DNA from: a virus
Length of the DNA stretch: 64,000 nucleotides
Virus record (IMG/VR): IMGVR_UViG_3300022602_002721
Span: 1 to 64,000 of that record
Direction: 5' to 3' (one strand)
In this document: positions 1 to 6,347 of the stretch, in pieces
How the letters are laid out: each line of letters begins with the position of its first letter
Numbering within the stretch: the stretch's first letter is position 1
Made by a program: the position numbers and the translations under genes
Notes under the pieces: model-generated
Database searches by the model: none
What the model was told of the DNA's origin: nothing
The model's input: only the letters and a program-made list of their open reading frames with translations

Positions 1-130
1 ACTAGTCCAGTTTAGCAACCTGTTTGCTTCCGTCCTTCCGGGCGGCCGGGAGTTGAACCCGTTTACCTTCTACTACCTCGGCCCTTCGAAGAAGCCTTAT
101 TAGCATGACATTCTCTTGCTGACACTGACA
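1..130 (-). other. possible degenerate tRNA sequence(s)
   Basis: A T-arm-like stretch (GGG-UUCAACU-CCC) and two loops resembling anticodon loops (CUUCGAA, UUGCUAA) occur on the minus strand, continuing the tRNA array. I could not fold a complete cloverleaf: the T-stem outer pair is mismatched and no encoded CCA follows, although the other tRNAs here encode CCA. It may be one or two decayed tRNAs, and the second is cut by the window edge. Confidence 0.3.
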
Positions 131-135
131 AAACT

Positions 136-209
136 TGGAAGCGGGTGAACGATTTGAACGTCCGATGGTCCGAGCTTATGAGACTGGACTGGTGGCCTCC
201 CTACCCGCT
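136..209 (-). tRNA. tRNA with CAU anticodon (Met or Ile2)
   Basis: The acceptor stem AGCGGGU/ACCCGCU is perfect, followed by discriminator U and an encoded CCA. The T-arm is GGACG-UUCAAAU-CGUUC. The anticodon loop CUCAUAA gives CAU. The D-arm is poorly formed and the anticodon stem has one C-C mismatch, so this may be an unusual or decaying tRNA. CAU could be elongator Met or lysidine-modified Ile. Confidence 0.55.
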
Positions 210-217
210 ATAAAACT

Positions 218-291
218 TGGTACCTCGTGACAGGATCGAACTGCCGTCTCTGCCGTGTAAAAGCAGGGCCCTACCATTAGACGAACGAGGC
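218..291 (-). tRNA. tRNA-Val (UAC)
   Basis: The acceptor GCCUCGU/ACGAGGU (one G-U pair) is followed by ACCA. The anticodon stem CUGCU/GGCAG closes the loop UUUACAC, giving anticodon UAC. D- and T-arms are present. Confidence 0.8.
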
Positions 292-299
292 AAAAAACT

Positions 300-344
300 T
301 GGTGCTACCTCCAGGGATCGAACCTGGTTCAACGGTTGCATATT
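300..344 (-). pseudogene. 3' half of an interrupted tRNA
   Basis: This contains only the 3' side of an anticodon stem (ACCGU), a T-arm CCAGG-UUCGAUC-CCUGG, and an acceptor strand AGGUAGC followed by ACCA. No 5' half lies directly upstream, because the tRNA-Phe CCA is only 8 nt away. The acceptor and anticodon strands pair with the half at 1033-1064, so the two pieces look like one tRNA split in the anticodon loop. Confidence 0.7.
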
Positions 345-423
345 TGGTAGGAGGTCTAGGAATCGAACCTAGTTCTACTGCTCTTCAGACAGTCGCTGAA
401 ATCACCAGACTAGCTCACCCCCC
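345..423 (-). tRNA. tRNA-Phe (GAA)
   Basis: The loop CUGAAGA gives anticodon GAA. The T-arm is CUAGG-UUCGAUU-CCUAG. The acceptor GGGGGGU/ACCUCCU has two G-U pairs, followed by ACCA. The 5' part overlaps the 3' end of the homing endonuclease gene by 22 nt, so that gene's last codons are tRNA sequence. Confidence 0.8.
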
Positions 424-1013
424 AAAAACTTTTCGTATTGTTCTTTTTCAACAATAACAATATTTTTGTCTGGATATGTCTTAAGAACAATATCCATCTT
501 TTCTCTATCTCTACCCCACCAATGTCCCTTAACTTCTAAGAATACATTGTATGCTGGTAGAAAGAAATCTGGAGTATAGCAACGGACTTTATTATCCATT
601 ACATACTCTAATACATCTCTGTTAGTTTTAAGTTTCTTCCACTCTATTCCTAACTCCTCAAACTTTAAGGCAACATTTCTTTCCCAAGTGCCTTGAACTT
701 TTTGTCCGGCAACTTCATACCATTTAGATCTACCACCTTTATTATTGATAGATAACTTTTGACTAATCTTACGTTTAGTCTCTTCGGTATGTTTTTTGCC
801 CTTGAATGTTCCTGGCAATCCTATGTTCCAAGGAACCTGAACACCTGTTAGTCCTTTGTTCCAAGCGGGCTTTCCTACTTGGTGCCCTCCAAAGGATACT
901 CCGGGATTTGTATGCGTTCTGTAGATATGCGAAGTAGTTGCTTGCCTGCTGTTAAACTCACGCTGACATTCTTTACATATCCATTTATTGTTTAGTTGAT
1001 AGTATTGTTCCAT
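402..1013 (-). CDS. homing endonuclease (C2H2 finger, NUMOD3, PD-(D/E)XK)
   Basis: Predicted site-specific DNA endonuclease of about 203 residues. It has an N-terminal C2H2-type finger (CKEC ... HIYRTH), NUMOD3-like DNA-binding repeats (PAWNKGL, GKKHTEETKRKIS) and a C-terminal nuclease core with TPDF...FLEVKG, the D...ExK pattern of PD-(D/E)XK homing enzymes. I chose the ATG at 1013, 5 nt after a T4-like late motif TATAAATA (1019-1026). A longer reading from 1049 would start inside a tRNA half. The gene lies between the halves of a split tRNA and ends (TGA) inside tRNA-Phe, which fits a mobile insertion in a tRNA array. The family is inferred from motifs; the target site is unknown. Confidence 0.8.
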   Translation of the reverse strand: MEQYYQLNNKWICKECQREFNSRQATTSHIYRTHTNPGVSFGGHQVGKPAWNKGLTGVQVPWNIGLPGTFKGKKHTEETKRKISQKLSINNKGGRSKWYEVAGQKVQGTWERNVALKFEELGIEWKKLKTNRDVLEYVMDNKVRCYTPDFFLPAYNVFLEVKGHWWGRDREKMDIVLKTYPDKNIVIVEKEQYEKFLGGELVW

Positions 1014-1018
1014 ATACT

Positions 1019-1026
1019 TATTTATA
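1019..1026 (-). promoter_or_regulatory. T4-type late promoter motif before homing endonuclease
   Basis: Exact TATAAATA on the minus strand, 5 nt before the ATG at 1013. With T4 geometry transcription would start at or next to the start codon. No Shine-Dalgarno is visible. Confidence 0.5.
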
Positions 1027-1032
1027 CAAAAC

Positions 1033-1064
1033 ACCGCCGCTATGACCACATCAGCTAAAGTAGC
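1033..1064 (-). pseudogene. 5' half of an interrupted tRNA
   Basis: It starts 1 nt after the CCA of tRNA-Gln with acceptor strand GCUACUU, then UA, a D-arm GCU...AGC and the 5' anticodon strand GCGGU. GCUACUU pairs with AGGUAGC, and GCGGU with ACCGU, of the fragment at 300-344. The intervening roughly 690 nt hold a homing endonuclease and tRNA-Phe. The original anticodon cannot be read because the break is in the loop. Confidence 0.7.
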
Positions 1065-1065
1065 A

Positions 1066-1143
1066 TGGCAGGGGAAATGGGATTCGAACCCATGATGACG
1101 ATTTCAAAGACCGTTGCCTTAGACCGGACTAGGCGATTCCCCA
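1066..1143 (-). tRNA. tRNA-Gln (UUG)
   Basis: The loop CUUUGAA gives anticodon UUG. D-stem GCCU/AGGC, T-arm AUGGG-UUCGAAU-CCCAU, discriminator G and encoded CCA are present. Position 1-72 is an unpaired U-U; a weak first pair is a known feature of glutamine tRNAs. Confidence 0.85.
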
Positions 1144-1151
1144 ATAGAACT

Positions 1152-1226
1152 TGGTGCCCCAGGAAGGAATCGAACCTCCACACCCTGATTACAAAACAGG
1201 ACCTCTACCACTAAGGATACAAGGGC
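1152..1226 (-). tRNA. tRNA-Thr (UGU)
   Basis: The loop UUUGUAA gives UGU. The T-arm is GGAGG-UUCGAUU-CCUUC and ends in ACCA. The acceptor has one U-U mismatch and the anticodon stem a U-U at 31-39. Confidence 0.75.
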
Positions 1227-1230
1227 GAAT

Positions 1231-1308
1231 TGGTCTGCGTGGTAGGATTTGAACCTACAGCCTCCTAGTTCCAAACCAGGCCGTCTACCAGATTAACATT
1301 ACACACAG
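1231..1308 (-). tRNA. tRNA-Pro (UGG)
   Basis: The acceptor CUGUGUG/CACGCAG is followed by ACCA. Anticodon stem CCUGG/CUAGG closes the loop UUUGGAA, giving UGG. The T-arm is GUAGG-UUCAAAU-CCUAC. Confidence 0.85.
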
Positions 1309-1314
1309 ATTGTT

Positions 1315-1389
1315 TGGTATGGCGTACGGGAATCGAACCCGTCTCTTTGGCTTGAAGGGCCAAGGACCTACCCAGAAGTCCAACGCCAT
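1315..1389 (-). tRNA. tRNA-Glu (UUC), with C33
   Basis: The acceptor AUGGCGU/ACGCCAU is perfect, with ACCA. Anticodon stem UUGGC/GCCAA closes the loop CCUUCAA. Anticodon UUC indicates glutamate, but position 33, almost always U, is C. Confidence 0.75.
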
Positions 1390-1396
1390 ATAAATT

Positions 1397-1471
1397 TGGT
1401 GGAGACCGAGGGAGTTGAACCCTTCTAGACATCCTCCTTGCAAGGGAGAACCGTAGCCCGCTACTGCCCCC
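1397..1471 (-). tRNA. tRNA-Ala (UGC)
   Basis: The loop CUUGCAA gives UGC. The acceptor pairs GGGGGC with the 3' strand and includes the G3-U70 wobble, the known alanine identity element, followed by ACCA. The 7-66 and 49-65 pairs are mismatched. Confidence 0.8.
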
Positions 1472-1479
1472 AAATTGTT

Positions 1480-1558
1480 TGGCTCCGCATCAGAGAATCG
1501 AACTCTGCTAACCAGTGATTAACAGTCACGCCCATGCACCTTGCTCGGGTTCTGCGGA
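1480..1558 (-). tRNA. tRNA-Asn (GUU)
   Basis: The acceptor UCCGCA/UGCGGA is followed by GCCA. Stem GUGA/UCAC closes the loop CUGUUAA, giving GUU. The T-arm is CAGAG-UUCGAUU-CUCUG. Confidence 0.85.
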
Positions 1559-1568
1559 ATAGAAACTT

Positions 1569-1643
1569 TGGTGCCTGTTCGTGGGAACGATCCACGGGCC
1601 TACCGCTTATCAAGCGATTGCTCTACCACTGAGCTAAACAGGC
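1569..1643 (-). tRNA. tRNA-Ile (GAU)
   Basis: The acceptor GCCUGUU/AACAGGC is perfect, with ACCA. D-arm GCUC...GAGC. The loop UUGAUAA gives GAU. The T-arm is CGUGG-AUCGUUC-CCACG. Confidence 0.88.
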
Positions 1644-1649
1644 AAAAAT

Positions 1650-1724
1650 TGGCGCCTCGTAGGGGAATCGAACCCCTATGTCCCGGTAGACAGCCGAGCA
1701 TAATAACCACTATATGAACGAGGC
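1650..1724 (-). tRNA. tRNA-Asp (GUC)
   Basis: The acceptor GCCUCGU/ACGAGGC is perfect, with discriminator G and CCA. The loop CUGUCUA gives GUC. The T-arm is AGGGG-UUCGAUU-CCCCU. Confidence 0.87.
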
Positions 1725-1729
1725 AAATT

Positions 1730-1813
1730 TGGTGGAGCATCTAGGGATCGAACCTAGCGTGCCAGAGGCGCGGAATTTACAGTCCCGGGCATCACCATTG
1801 ATGCTTCTGCTCC
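1730..1813 (-). tRNA. tRNA-Tyr (GUA)
   Basis: A class II tRNA with a long variable arm. Acceptor GGAGCA/UGCUCC with ACCA, loop CUGUAAA (GUA), T-arm CUAGG-UUCGAUC-CCUAG. It is the first tRNA of the array in the direction of transcription. A TATAAT-like box lies just upstream. Confidence 0.85.
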
Positions 1814-1822
1814 ATGTATTAT

Positions 1823-1886
1823 AAAACATACTACTATCTATGATTCGCCCATTGCCGTCTAGTGGCAGTCGTGCGTAGTATGTTTT
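1823..1886 (-). other. long hairpin upstream of the tRNA array
   Basis: A perfect 12-bp inverted repeat (AAAACATACTAC / GTAGTATGTTTT) encloses about 40 nt with an inner hairpin TGCC...GGCA. It sits directly upstream of tRNA-Tyr and could be a processing signal or a transcription-control structure. Apart from short open frames without good starts, nothing else is visible between 1814 and 2035. Confidence 0.5.
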
Positions 1887-2035
1887 AGAATACCCTTTCT
1901 TGCGAAAGGATATGTTGGGGTTATACCCCAACCAGTAGTTTTACTTGCGTGTTATCGCCAACGCTTTCATCATACTGTCCGCCCGTTTAGCCTTTTTAAG
2001 TGATGCTAGGACCTCGTTTCCTATAGCACTAAATG

Positions 2036-2063
2036 AAAAACCCCAGGGTTTTTAATCCTGGGG
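2036..2063 (-). terminator. rho-independent terminator
   Basis: Hairpin CCCCAGG / CCTGGGG followed on the minus strand by a T5 run. It lies about 30 nt after the stop of the 49-aa ORF and upstream of the tRNA array. Confidence 0.7.
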
Positions 2064-2092
2064 TCCTTTAAAGTTGCTTGTGTATTTTATGT

Positions 2093-2242
2093 TTACACTA
2101 ACATCTCCATGGACCCCTGGGTATTATAACCCTCTGGTGTGCGATCAAATGATAGACTTCCAATCGCTAACCAAGAAGCGGGCATCACGCCTGCCTGTTT
2201 GGCTATCGTATTATGTTGTCTAAAGTTTGATACGTTACACAT
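2093..2242 (-). CDS. small protein, 49 aa, unknown
   Basis: ATG at 2242, TAA at 2093-2095. The protein begins MCNVSNFRQHNTIAKQAG and ends SMEMLV. It is framed by a perfect-consensus promoter (2301-2329) and a terminator (2036-2063), so it forms a complete transcription unit. A purine-rich AAAAGG lies upstream but is not ideally spaced. No family recognised. The leading Met-Cys is reminiscent of N-terminal-nucleophile hydrolases but too little to assign. Confidence 0.55.
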   Translation of the reverse strand: MCNVSNFRQHNTIAKQAGVMPASWLAIGSLSFDRTPEGYNTQGSMEMLV

Positions 2243-2300
2243 TTTGTTTTCTCATTAACCTTTTCTGTTTTAACAAAGACATTTTACTGTCTATGCTTTA

Positions 2301-2329
2301 ATTATACGTTTATTTATCCCTGTTGTCAA
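2301..2329 (-). promoter_or_regulatory. sigma70-type promoter, perfect consensus
   Basis: TTGACA, 17-nt spacer, TATAAT on the minus strand. It would transcribe the 49-aa ORF and, if the terminator leaks, the tRNA array. Confidence 0.8.
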
Positions 2330-2396
2330 CCACTTTTTGCATTTTGACTAAAAATTTTTAATCTTTTTGCATTTAATTTCTTAACAACAAGTCTAT

Positions 2397-2425
2397 AGTG
2401 TACTAGCTTTTCCATCGCGTGTCAA
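2397..2425 (-). promoter_or_regulatory. sigma70-type promoter
   Basis: TTGACA, 17-nt spacer, TACACT. It overlaps the 3' end of the zinc-ribbon gene, whose TAG stop abuts the -10 box. It is in tandem with the promoter about 95 nt downstream. Confidence 0.7.
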
Positions 2426-2558
2426 GATCTTTTTGATCTTTTTTTGGATCTTGTTCCAATCCACACTTCCAGCATCTCCAATTGGTGTTGTGATTCCACA
2501 ACGGCATCAATGGGCTACCGCAACTCTTACACTTTGGATCTCTAATTGCTACAGTCAT
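2403..2558 (-). CDS. zinc-ribbon small protein, 51 aa
   Basis: ATG at 2558, TAG at 2403-2405. The four cysteines CKSC...CWKC form a rubredoxin/zinc-ribbon knuckle pair, followed by a lysine- and aspartate-rich tail. Upstream is TTGACA and a purine-rich AAGAGAA. The gene is divergent from the sugar cluster. It may be a small nucleic-acid-binding or transcription-modulating protein; the function is not known. It is one of the few genes ending in TAG. Confidence 0.65.
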   Translation of the reverse strand: MTVAIRDPKCKSCGSPLMPLWNHNTNWRCWKCGLEQDPKKDQKDLDTRWKS

Positions 2559-2612
2559 TATTATGTATTCTCTTTGTCTATTTGTCTATTTGTCAACCAA
2601 AGCTGTTGTGAT

Positions 2613-2642
2613 TTGACAACGCTTCAAGATTTGTGTTATACT
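2613..2642 (+). promoter_or_regulatory. sigma70-type promoter of the surface-sugar cluster
   Basis: TTGACA, 18-nt spacer, TATACT. The predicted 5' leader holds an inverted repeat GCGTA...TACGC (2653-2672) before the SD and ATG at 2693. A divergent TTGACA at 2591-2596 serves the minus strand, followed by 8-nt direct repeats (ACAAATAG). Confidence 0.75.
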
Positions 2643-2692
2643 TTTCTGTAATGCGTAAATATTTATCTACGCATATAATTATAAGGTCATTA

Positions 2693-3490
2693 ATGAGCAA
2701 AAACAACTTTTTTACAGTAGGGTCGTTTGGAGACACTATATATAGCCTAAATTTAGTTAAGATCTTAGGTGGCGGCAATATGTATGTAAAACTTAATGCT
2801 ATGGACGACTTTGCTCAAAGAGTGTTAGGTTGGAAAGATGCAGGACCTGCTAAGGGCCGTTATACACAGCAAGACTATGACGTACTAGAACCTTTGCTCA
2901 AAGCACAGGATTATTTGGATACCGTAGCTGTTTGGAATGGCGAACAGTTAGACTACAACTTTGAAGATCACTACAAGTATCACATGATCAAAGGTTGGCA
3001 GGGAAATCAAACAGAGTGCTATGCTCTTACACAAGGTATGGACATACACAGCCCAGATCTAAGAAAAAAACTTCTTTTAGAGCCTTGGTTAACTCCTGTT
3101 ACACCTACTGTGATACCAGGAAAGCCTATCGTAGTTAACCGTACAGTTCGTTATTTGTATGGCGCACCTAGCGAAGAATGGACTACTTGGGTAGAAAACG
3201 GGCTAGGAGATTACGGTGTGTTCGTTGGATCAGAGAAAGAACACGCAGACTTTGAAGATATGTTCAAGGTCAAAATTGAATACTACAAAACAAAAGACTT
3301 ACTAGAGCTAGCACAGGTCATACAAGGCTGTGAACAGTTCATTGGCAATCAATCTGTAGCACTTAGTATTGCTATTGGACTAGGCAAATCATATCAATGT
3401 GAAGTTCGCAAAGATTATGAAAACACACGAACACCACATGGGGGGTACGGTGATACCTGGTTCCCAAGAATAAACGGATTTTATTTCTAA
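2693..3490 (+). CDS. heptosyltransferase-like glycosyltransferase (GT9-like)
   Basis: About 265 residues from the ATG at 2693, preceded by AAGG; a longer frame opens at 2633 but would begin at the promoter. The N-terminus (TVGSFGDTIYSLNLVKIL) and the C-terminal half (FVGSEKEHADFE ... FIGNQSVALSIAIGLGK) resemble the nucleotide-sugar-binding half of ADP-heptose:LPS heptosyltransferases. It is first in a plus-strand run with TAATG overlap to the next gene. It probably transfers a sugar to a host or virion surface glycan; substrate unknown. Confidence 0.6.
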   Translation: MSKNNFFTVGSFGDTIYSLNLVKILGGGNMYVKLNAMDDFAQRVLGWKDAGPAKGRYTQQDYDVLEPLLKAQDYLDTVAVWNGEQLDYNFEDHYKYHMIKGWQGNQTECYALTQGMDIHSPDLRKKLLLEPWLTPVTPTVIPGKPIVVNRTVRYLYGAPSEEWTTWVENGLGDYGVFVGSEKEHADFEDMFKVKIEYYKTKDLLELAQVIQGCEQFIGNQSVALSIAIGLGKSYQCEVRKDYENTRTPHGGYGDTWFPRINGFYF

Positions 3491-4209
3491 TGTACGCACT
3501 CATAACACATCATGACATTGGCTATAAGCCATTGGCAGACTTAACTTGGGATGGCAACAAGTTATTATATGCACAGCAACACGGATATGCTACTCATGCT
3601 AGAACAGGCGATTGGGTTACAATGCAACCAAATGGTCTAATGACTGGCTTTGAAAAGATATATTTGGCAAAACAAACACTAGAAGAACATCCAGAGTACG
3701 AATGGATTTGGTGGACAGGTACTGATACCATGATTACTAATTTTTCTACAAGAATAGAAGATCGAGTAAACAATGCTTATCACTTTATAGTATGTGTTGA
3801 CATCAATGGTATAAATGCAGATAGCTTCTTAGTACGCAACACACTAGAAGGTCGTGGATTCCTAGACGAGATAATTGCTTGTGAAAAAGAATACATGAAG
3901 TTTTGGGATACAGAACAGCGAGCAATCGCAAACTTATTAGGATTGCCAGGCACAGGAGATCCGGGTTGGCCTATGCCAGGACATGTTAAGGTAAATGAAC
4001 GTTACCGTGATATCGTTAAAGTAATGCCACAGCGATACATGAATTCGTTTAACTATCAGATATATGGTAATACCTATAGTCACAGCAGAGATAAACTAGG
4101 CTATGACGGTAATTGGCAGTTCGGTGATTGGCTAATTCATTGGCCAGGAACACAGTTACCTCTCAGAAAAGACTTGGCAAACGCTTATAAACAATATATA
4201 ATACTATAA
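3490..4209 (+). CDS. glycosyltransferase, GT34/MNN10-like
   Basis: 239 residues. WIWWTGTDTMITN resembles the acidic nucleotide-sugar metal-binding motif of the galactosyl/mannosyltransferase GMA12/MNN10 family, and VCVDINGINADSFLVRNT the acceptor-side segment of that family. The start overlaps the stop of the upstream gene and the stop overlaps the next start, so translation is coupled. No membrane segment or signal peptide is visible, so it is probably cytosolic. Linkage unknown. Confidence 0.6.
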   Translation: MYALITHHDIGYKPLADLTWDGNKLLYAQQHGYATHARTGDWVTMQPNGLMTGFEKIYLAKQTLEEHPEYEWIWWTGTDTMITNFSTRIEDRVNNAYHFIVCVDINGINADSFLVRNTLEGRGFLDEIIACEKEYMKFWDTEQRAIANLLGLPGTGDPGWPMPGHVKVNERYRDIVKVMPQRYMNSFNYQIYGNTYSHSRDKLGYDGNWQFGDWLIHWPGTQLPLRKDLANAYKQYIIL

Positions 4210-5528
4210 TGAAAAAAATATTAGACGACATCAAACAATACATAGACGCTAAACAAGCTGACAAGACTTGGGTAGCTGGCAAGGACTTTGTTAACTACGC
4301 AGGTCCATACTTTAACTCAGACGAATATGTAGCGGCAGCAGAAACGCTACTTAACGGATGGTTGGTTATGGGTAATAAGAGTTTGCGTTTTGAACAAAAG
4401 TTTCCAAAGCTATTTGGTAAGGACTACGGCATCTTAACTAATTCAGGGTCATCTAGTAATTTGTTAATGATGACTTCGCTAATGAGTAAGCGTGGACACA
4501 ATTTACCACGTGGTACTAAAGTCCTTATGCCAATCGCAGGCTTTCCTACGACGCTCAATCCAACATTACAGATAGGTTTCACACCTGTGTTTGTTGACAT
4601 TGAACTAGATACATTGAACTTAGACTTAGACAAAGTTGAACGTACTCTAGAAGCTGTTCCAGATATTAAAGTAATTACATTCGCACACGTATTAGGTAAT
4701 CCTCCAGATATGGATCGCCTAATGGAGATCGTGAAAAAATACGATCTTATCTTATTAGAAGATTGTTGTGATGCCCTTGGTACAACATACGATGGCAAGC
4801 CGTTAGGTAGCTTTGGTGAGATGGCAAGTTGTTCATTTTATCCAGCACATCATATGACTATGGGCGAAGGCGGCTTTGTTGCAGCCAATACTAAAGAACA
4901 AGAAGTTATCCTACGTTCATTCCGTGAATGGGGACGTGGATGCTATTGTGTTGGACCAGAAGCAAATAAATTAAAATGCGGAACTTGTGGTACTAGATTT
5001 AAAGAATGGATTCCAGAAATGCCAGGAGAAATCTTTGATCACAAATACGTATATGACGAAATTGGTTACAATTTAAAACCAATTGAAATCCAAAGTGCTA
5101 TGGGCTTAGTTCAGCTAGGTAAACTAGATGAAATTCATGCTCTACGCAGACGCAATTATCAGTTGTTGTTTGACATCTACAGCAAGTACGAAGAATTTTT
5201 CGTATTGCCAAGAGCTCAAGACAAGGCTGATCCTAGTTGGTTCGCTTTTCCTTTGACTATTAAGGAAGGTGCACCGTTCACACGTAATGATATAGTAGAT
5301 TATCTTGAAGAGAATCTAATTCAGACTCGTCCATATTTTGCAGGAAACATTATGCTACAACCAGCATATAGCCACATCATGGATCCTGCAGATGCACGTA
5401 AGTACTTTCCAGTTGCTACACACGTAATGACACACACTTATTTCCACGGTACTAGCCCCGTTATAACTCCAGAGCAGATCGCTTATATTGGAGAAAAGGT
5501 AGATGGCTTCATGAGCCTGTTCATATAA
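4209..5528 (+). CDS. DegT/RfbH-like PMP-dependent sugar 3-dehydrase
   Basis: 439 residues of the DegT/DnrJ/EryC1 fold. At the usual PLP-lysine it has SFYPAHHMTMGEGG: histidine replaces lysine, as in RfbH/E1 and ColD, which dehydrate rather than transaminate. A cysteine group CYC...CGTC (about residues 236-260) matches the iron-sulfur region of CDP-4-keto-6-deoxyglucose 3-dehydrase. It would make a 3,6-dideoxy keto sugar as precursor for the TPP and reductase genes nearby. Family confident, substrate inferred. Confidence 0.8.
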   Translation: MKKILDDIKQYIDAKQADKTWVAGKDFVNYAGPYFNSDEYVAAAETLLNGWLVMGNKSLRFEQKFPKLFGKDYGILTNSGSSSNLLMMTSLMSKRGHNLPRGTKVLMPIAGFPTTLNPTLQIGFTPVFVDIELDTLNLDLDKVERTLEAVPDIKVITFAHVLGNPPDMDRLMEIVKKYDLILLEDCCDALGTTYDGKPLGSFGEMASCSFYPAHHMTMGEGGFVAANTKEQEVILRSFREWGRGCYCVGPEANKLKCGTCGTRFKEWIPEMPGEIFDHKYVYDEIGYNLKPIEIQSAMGLVQLGKLDEIHALRRRNYQLLFDIYSKYEEFFVLPRAQDKADPSWFAFPLTIKEGAPFTRNDIVDYLEENLIQTRPYFAGNIMLQPAYSHIMDPADARKYFPVATHVMTHTYFHGTSPVITPEQIAYIGEKVDGFMSLFI

Positions 5529-5543
5529 AATAAAGGAGAAATT

Positions 5544-6347
5544 ATGAACCTAAAAGAAAGACAGATGCTTGACATCCTAAAAAGGGGCAAGCAAGAATTC
5601 GGATACACTGCGGTTAAGGCAGAGTTCGAAGCAGAAGGTACTCGTGTAGACGAGCTACTACGCCTTATTGAGATCGCTCGTAAGGCAGACTTAGGCATTG
5701 GCCTTAAGATTGGTGGTTGCGAAGCCATGCGTGATTTGATGGAAGTTAAACAATTTGGTGTTGACTATATCATTGCTCCTATGGTAGAAACAGGATACGC
5801 CTTGTCTAAATTCATCGACAGCAAAAACAAGATTTACGATGCAGACGAACAAGAATCAATCAAGTTCTTGACAAACCTAGAAACTATTACTGGCTATGAA
5901 AATCGTCATGACATGGTTCAAAAGGCTACAGTTGAAAACGGCTTAGACGGTATCGTTTTTGGTCGTGTTGACTTTGTTATGAGCCGTGGTGGCAATGGTC
6001 GCTTAGACATCAACAATGATGATGTTACAGAAATGGTTTGTGACGTTGCTCAATTAACTAAGGACGCAGGTCTTGAGTTAGTTATGGGTGGTGGTATTAG
6101 CCGCGATGCTATTCCAGCGATACGTGAAGTTCAAGCGATCCACTTGAGCCGTTATGAAACACGTAAGATTATTTTCAGCGGTGATGCGATTACATTGCCA
6201 ACAGCAGACAAAGCACTTGTTGCCGCTGTTGAGTTTGAATTGCTATGGTTGAAGAACAAGCGTGACTACTATGGTAGCATCTTTACAGAAGATGACAAGC
6301 GTATTGATATGCTTGAATCACGCTGGAAGGCTATGATCGGGTCTTAA
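5544..6347 (+). CDS. HpcH/HpaI-type aldolase
   Basis: 267 residues with SD AAAGGAG before ATG 5544. Segments LGIGLKIGGCEAMRDL, YIIAPMVETGYAL and GIVFGRVDFVMS match the TIM-barrel HpcH/HpaI aldolase-citrate lyase family (metal-dependent class II pyruvate aldolases). Members of this family occur in surface-polysaccharide loci. It converges on the minus-strand DHQ-synthase-like gene, with the 3' ends overlapping by 17 nt. Confidence 0.75.
   Translation: MNLKERQMLDILKRGKQEFGYTAVKAEFEAEGTRVDELLRLIEIARKADLGIGLKIGGCEAMRDLMEVKQFGVDYIIAPMVETGYALSKFIDSKNKIYDADEQESIKFLTNLETITGYENRHDMVQKATVENGLDGIVFGRVDFVMSRGGNGRLDINNDDVTEMVCDVAQLTKDAGLELVMGGGISRDAIPAIREVQAIHLSRYETRKIIFSGDAITLPTADKALVAAVEFELLWLKNKRDYYGSIFTEDDKRIDMLESRWKAMIGS

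Noticed and set aside
345-1032. Group I intron in a tRNA anticodon loop
   Set aside because: Apart from the endonuclease gene and tRNA-Phe there are fewer than about 30 nt of spare sequence, too little for an intron core.
1710-1931. Minus-strand open frame reading GYNPNISFRKKG...
   Set aside because: It has no good start or SD and runs through the tRNA-Tyr gene; it may be a remnant.
2433-2651. Plus-strand open frame opposite the zinc-ribbon gene
   Set aside because: No recognisable protein; the minus strand carries the CxxC...CxxC gene instead.
2643-2692. Earlier start (2633) for the first sugar-cluster gene
   Set aside because: It would begin inside the promoter; ATG 2693 has an SD and a recognisable N-terminus.
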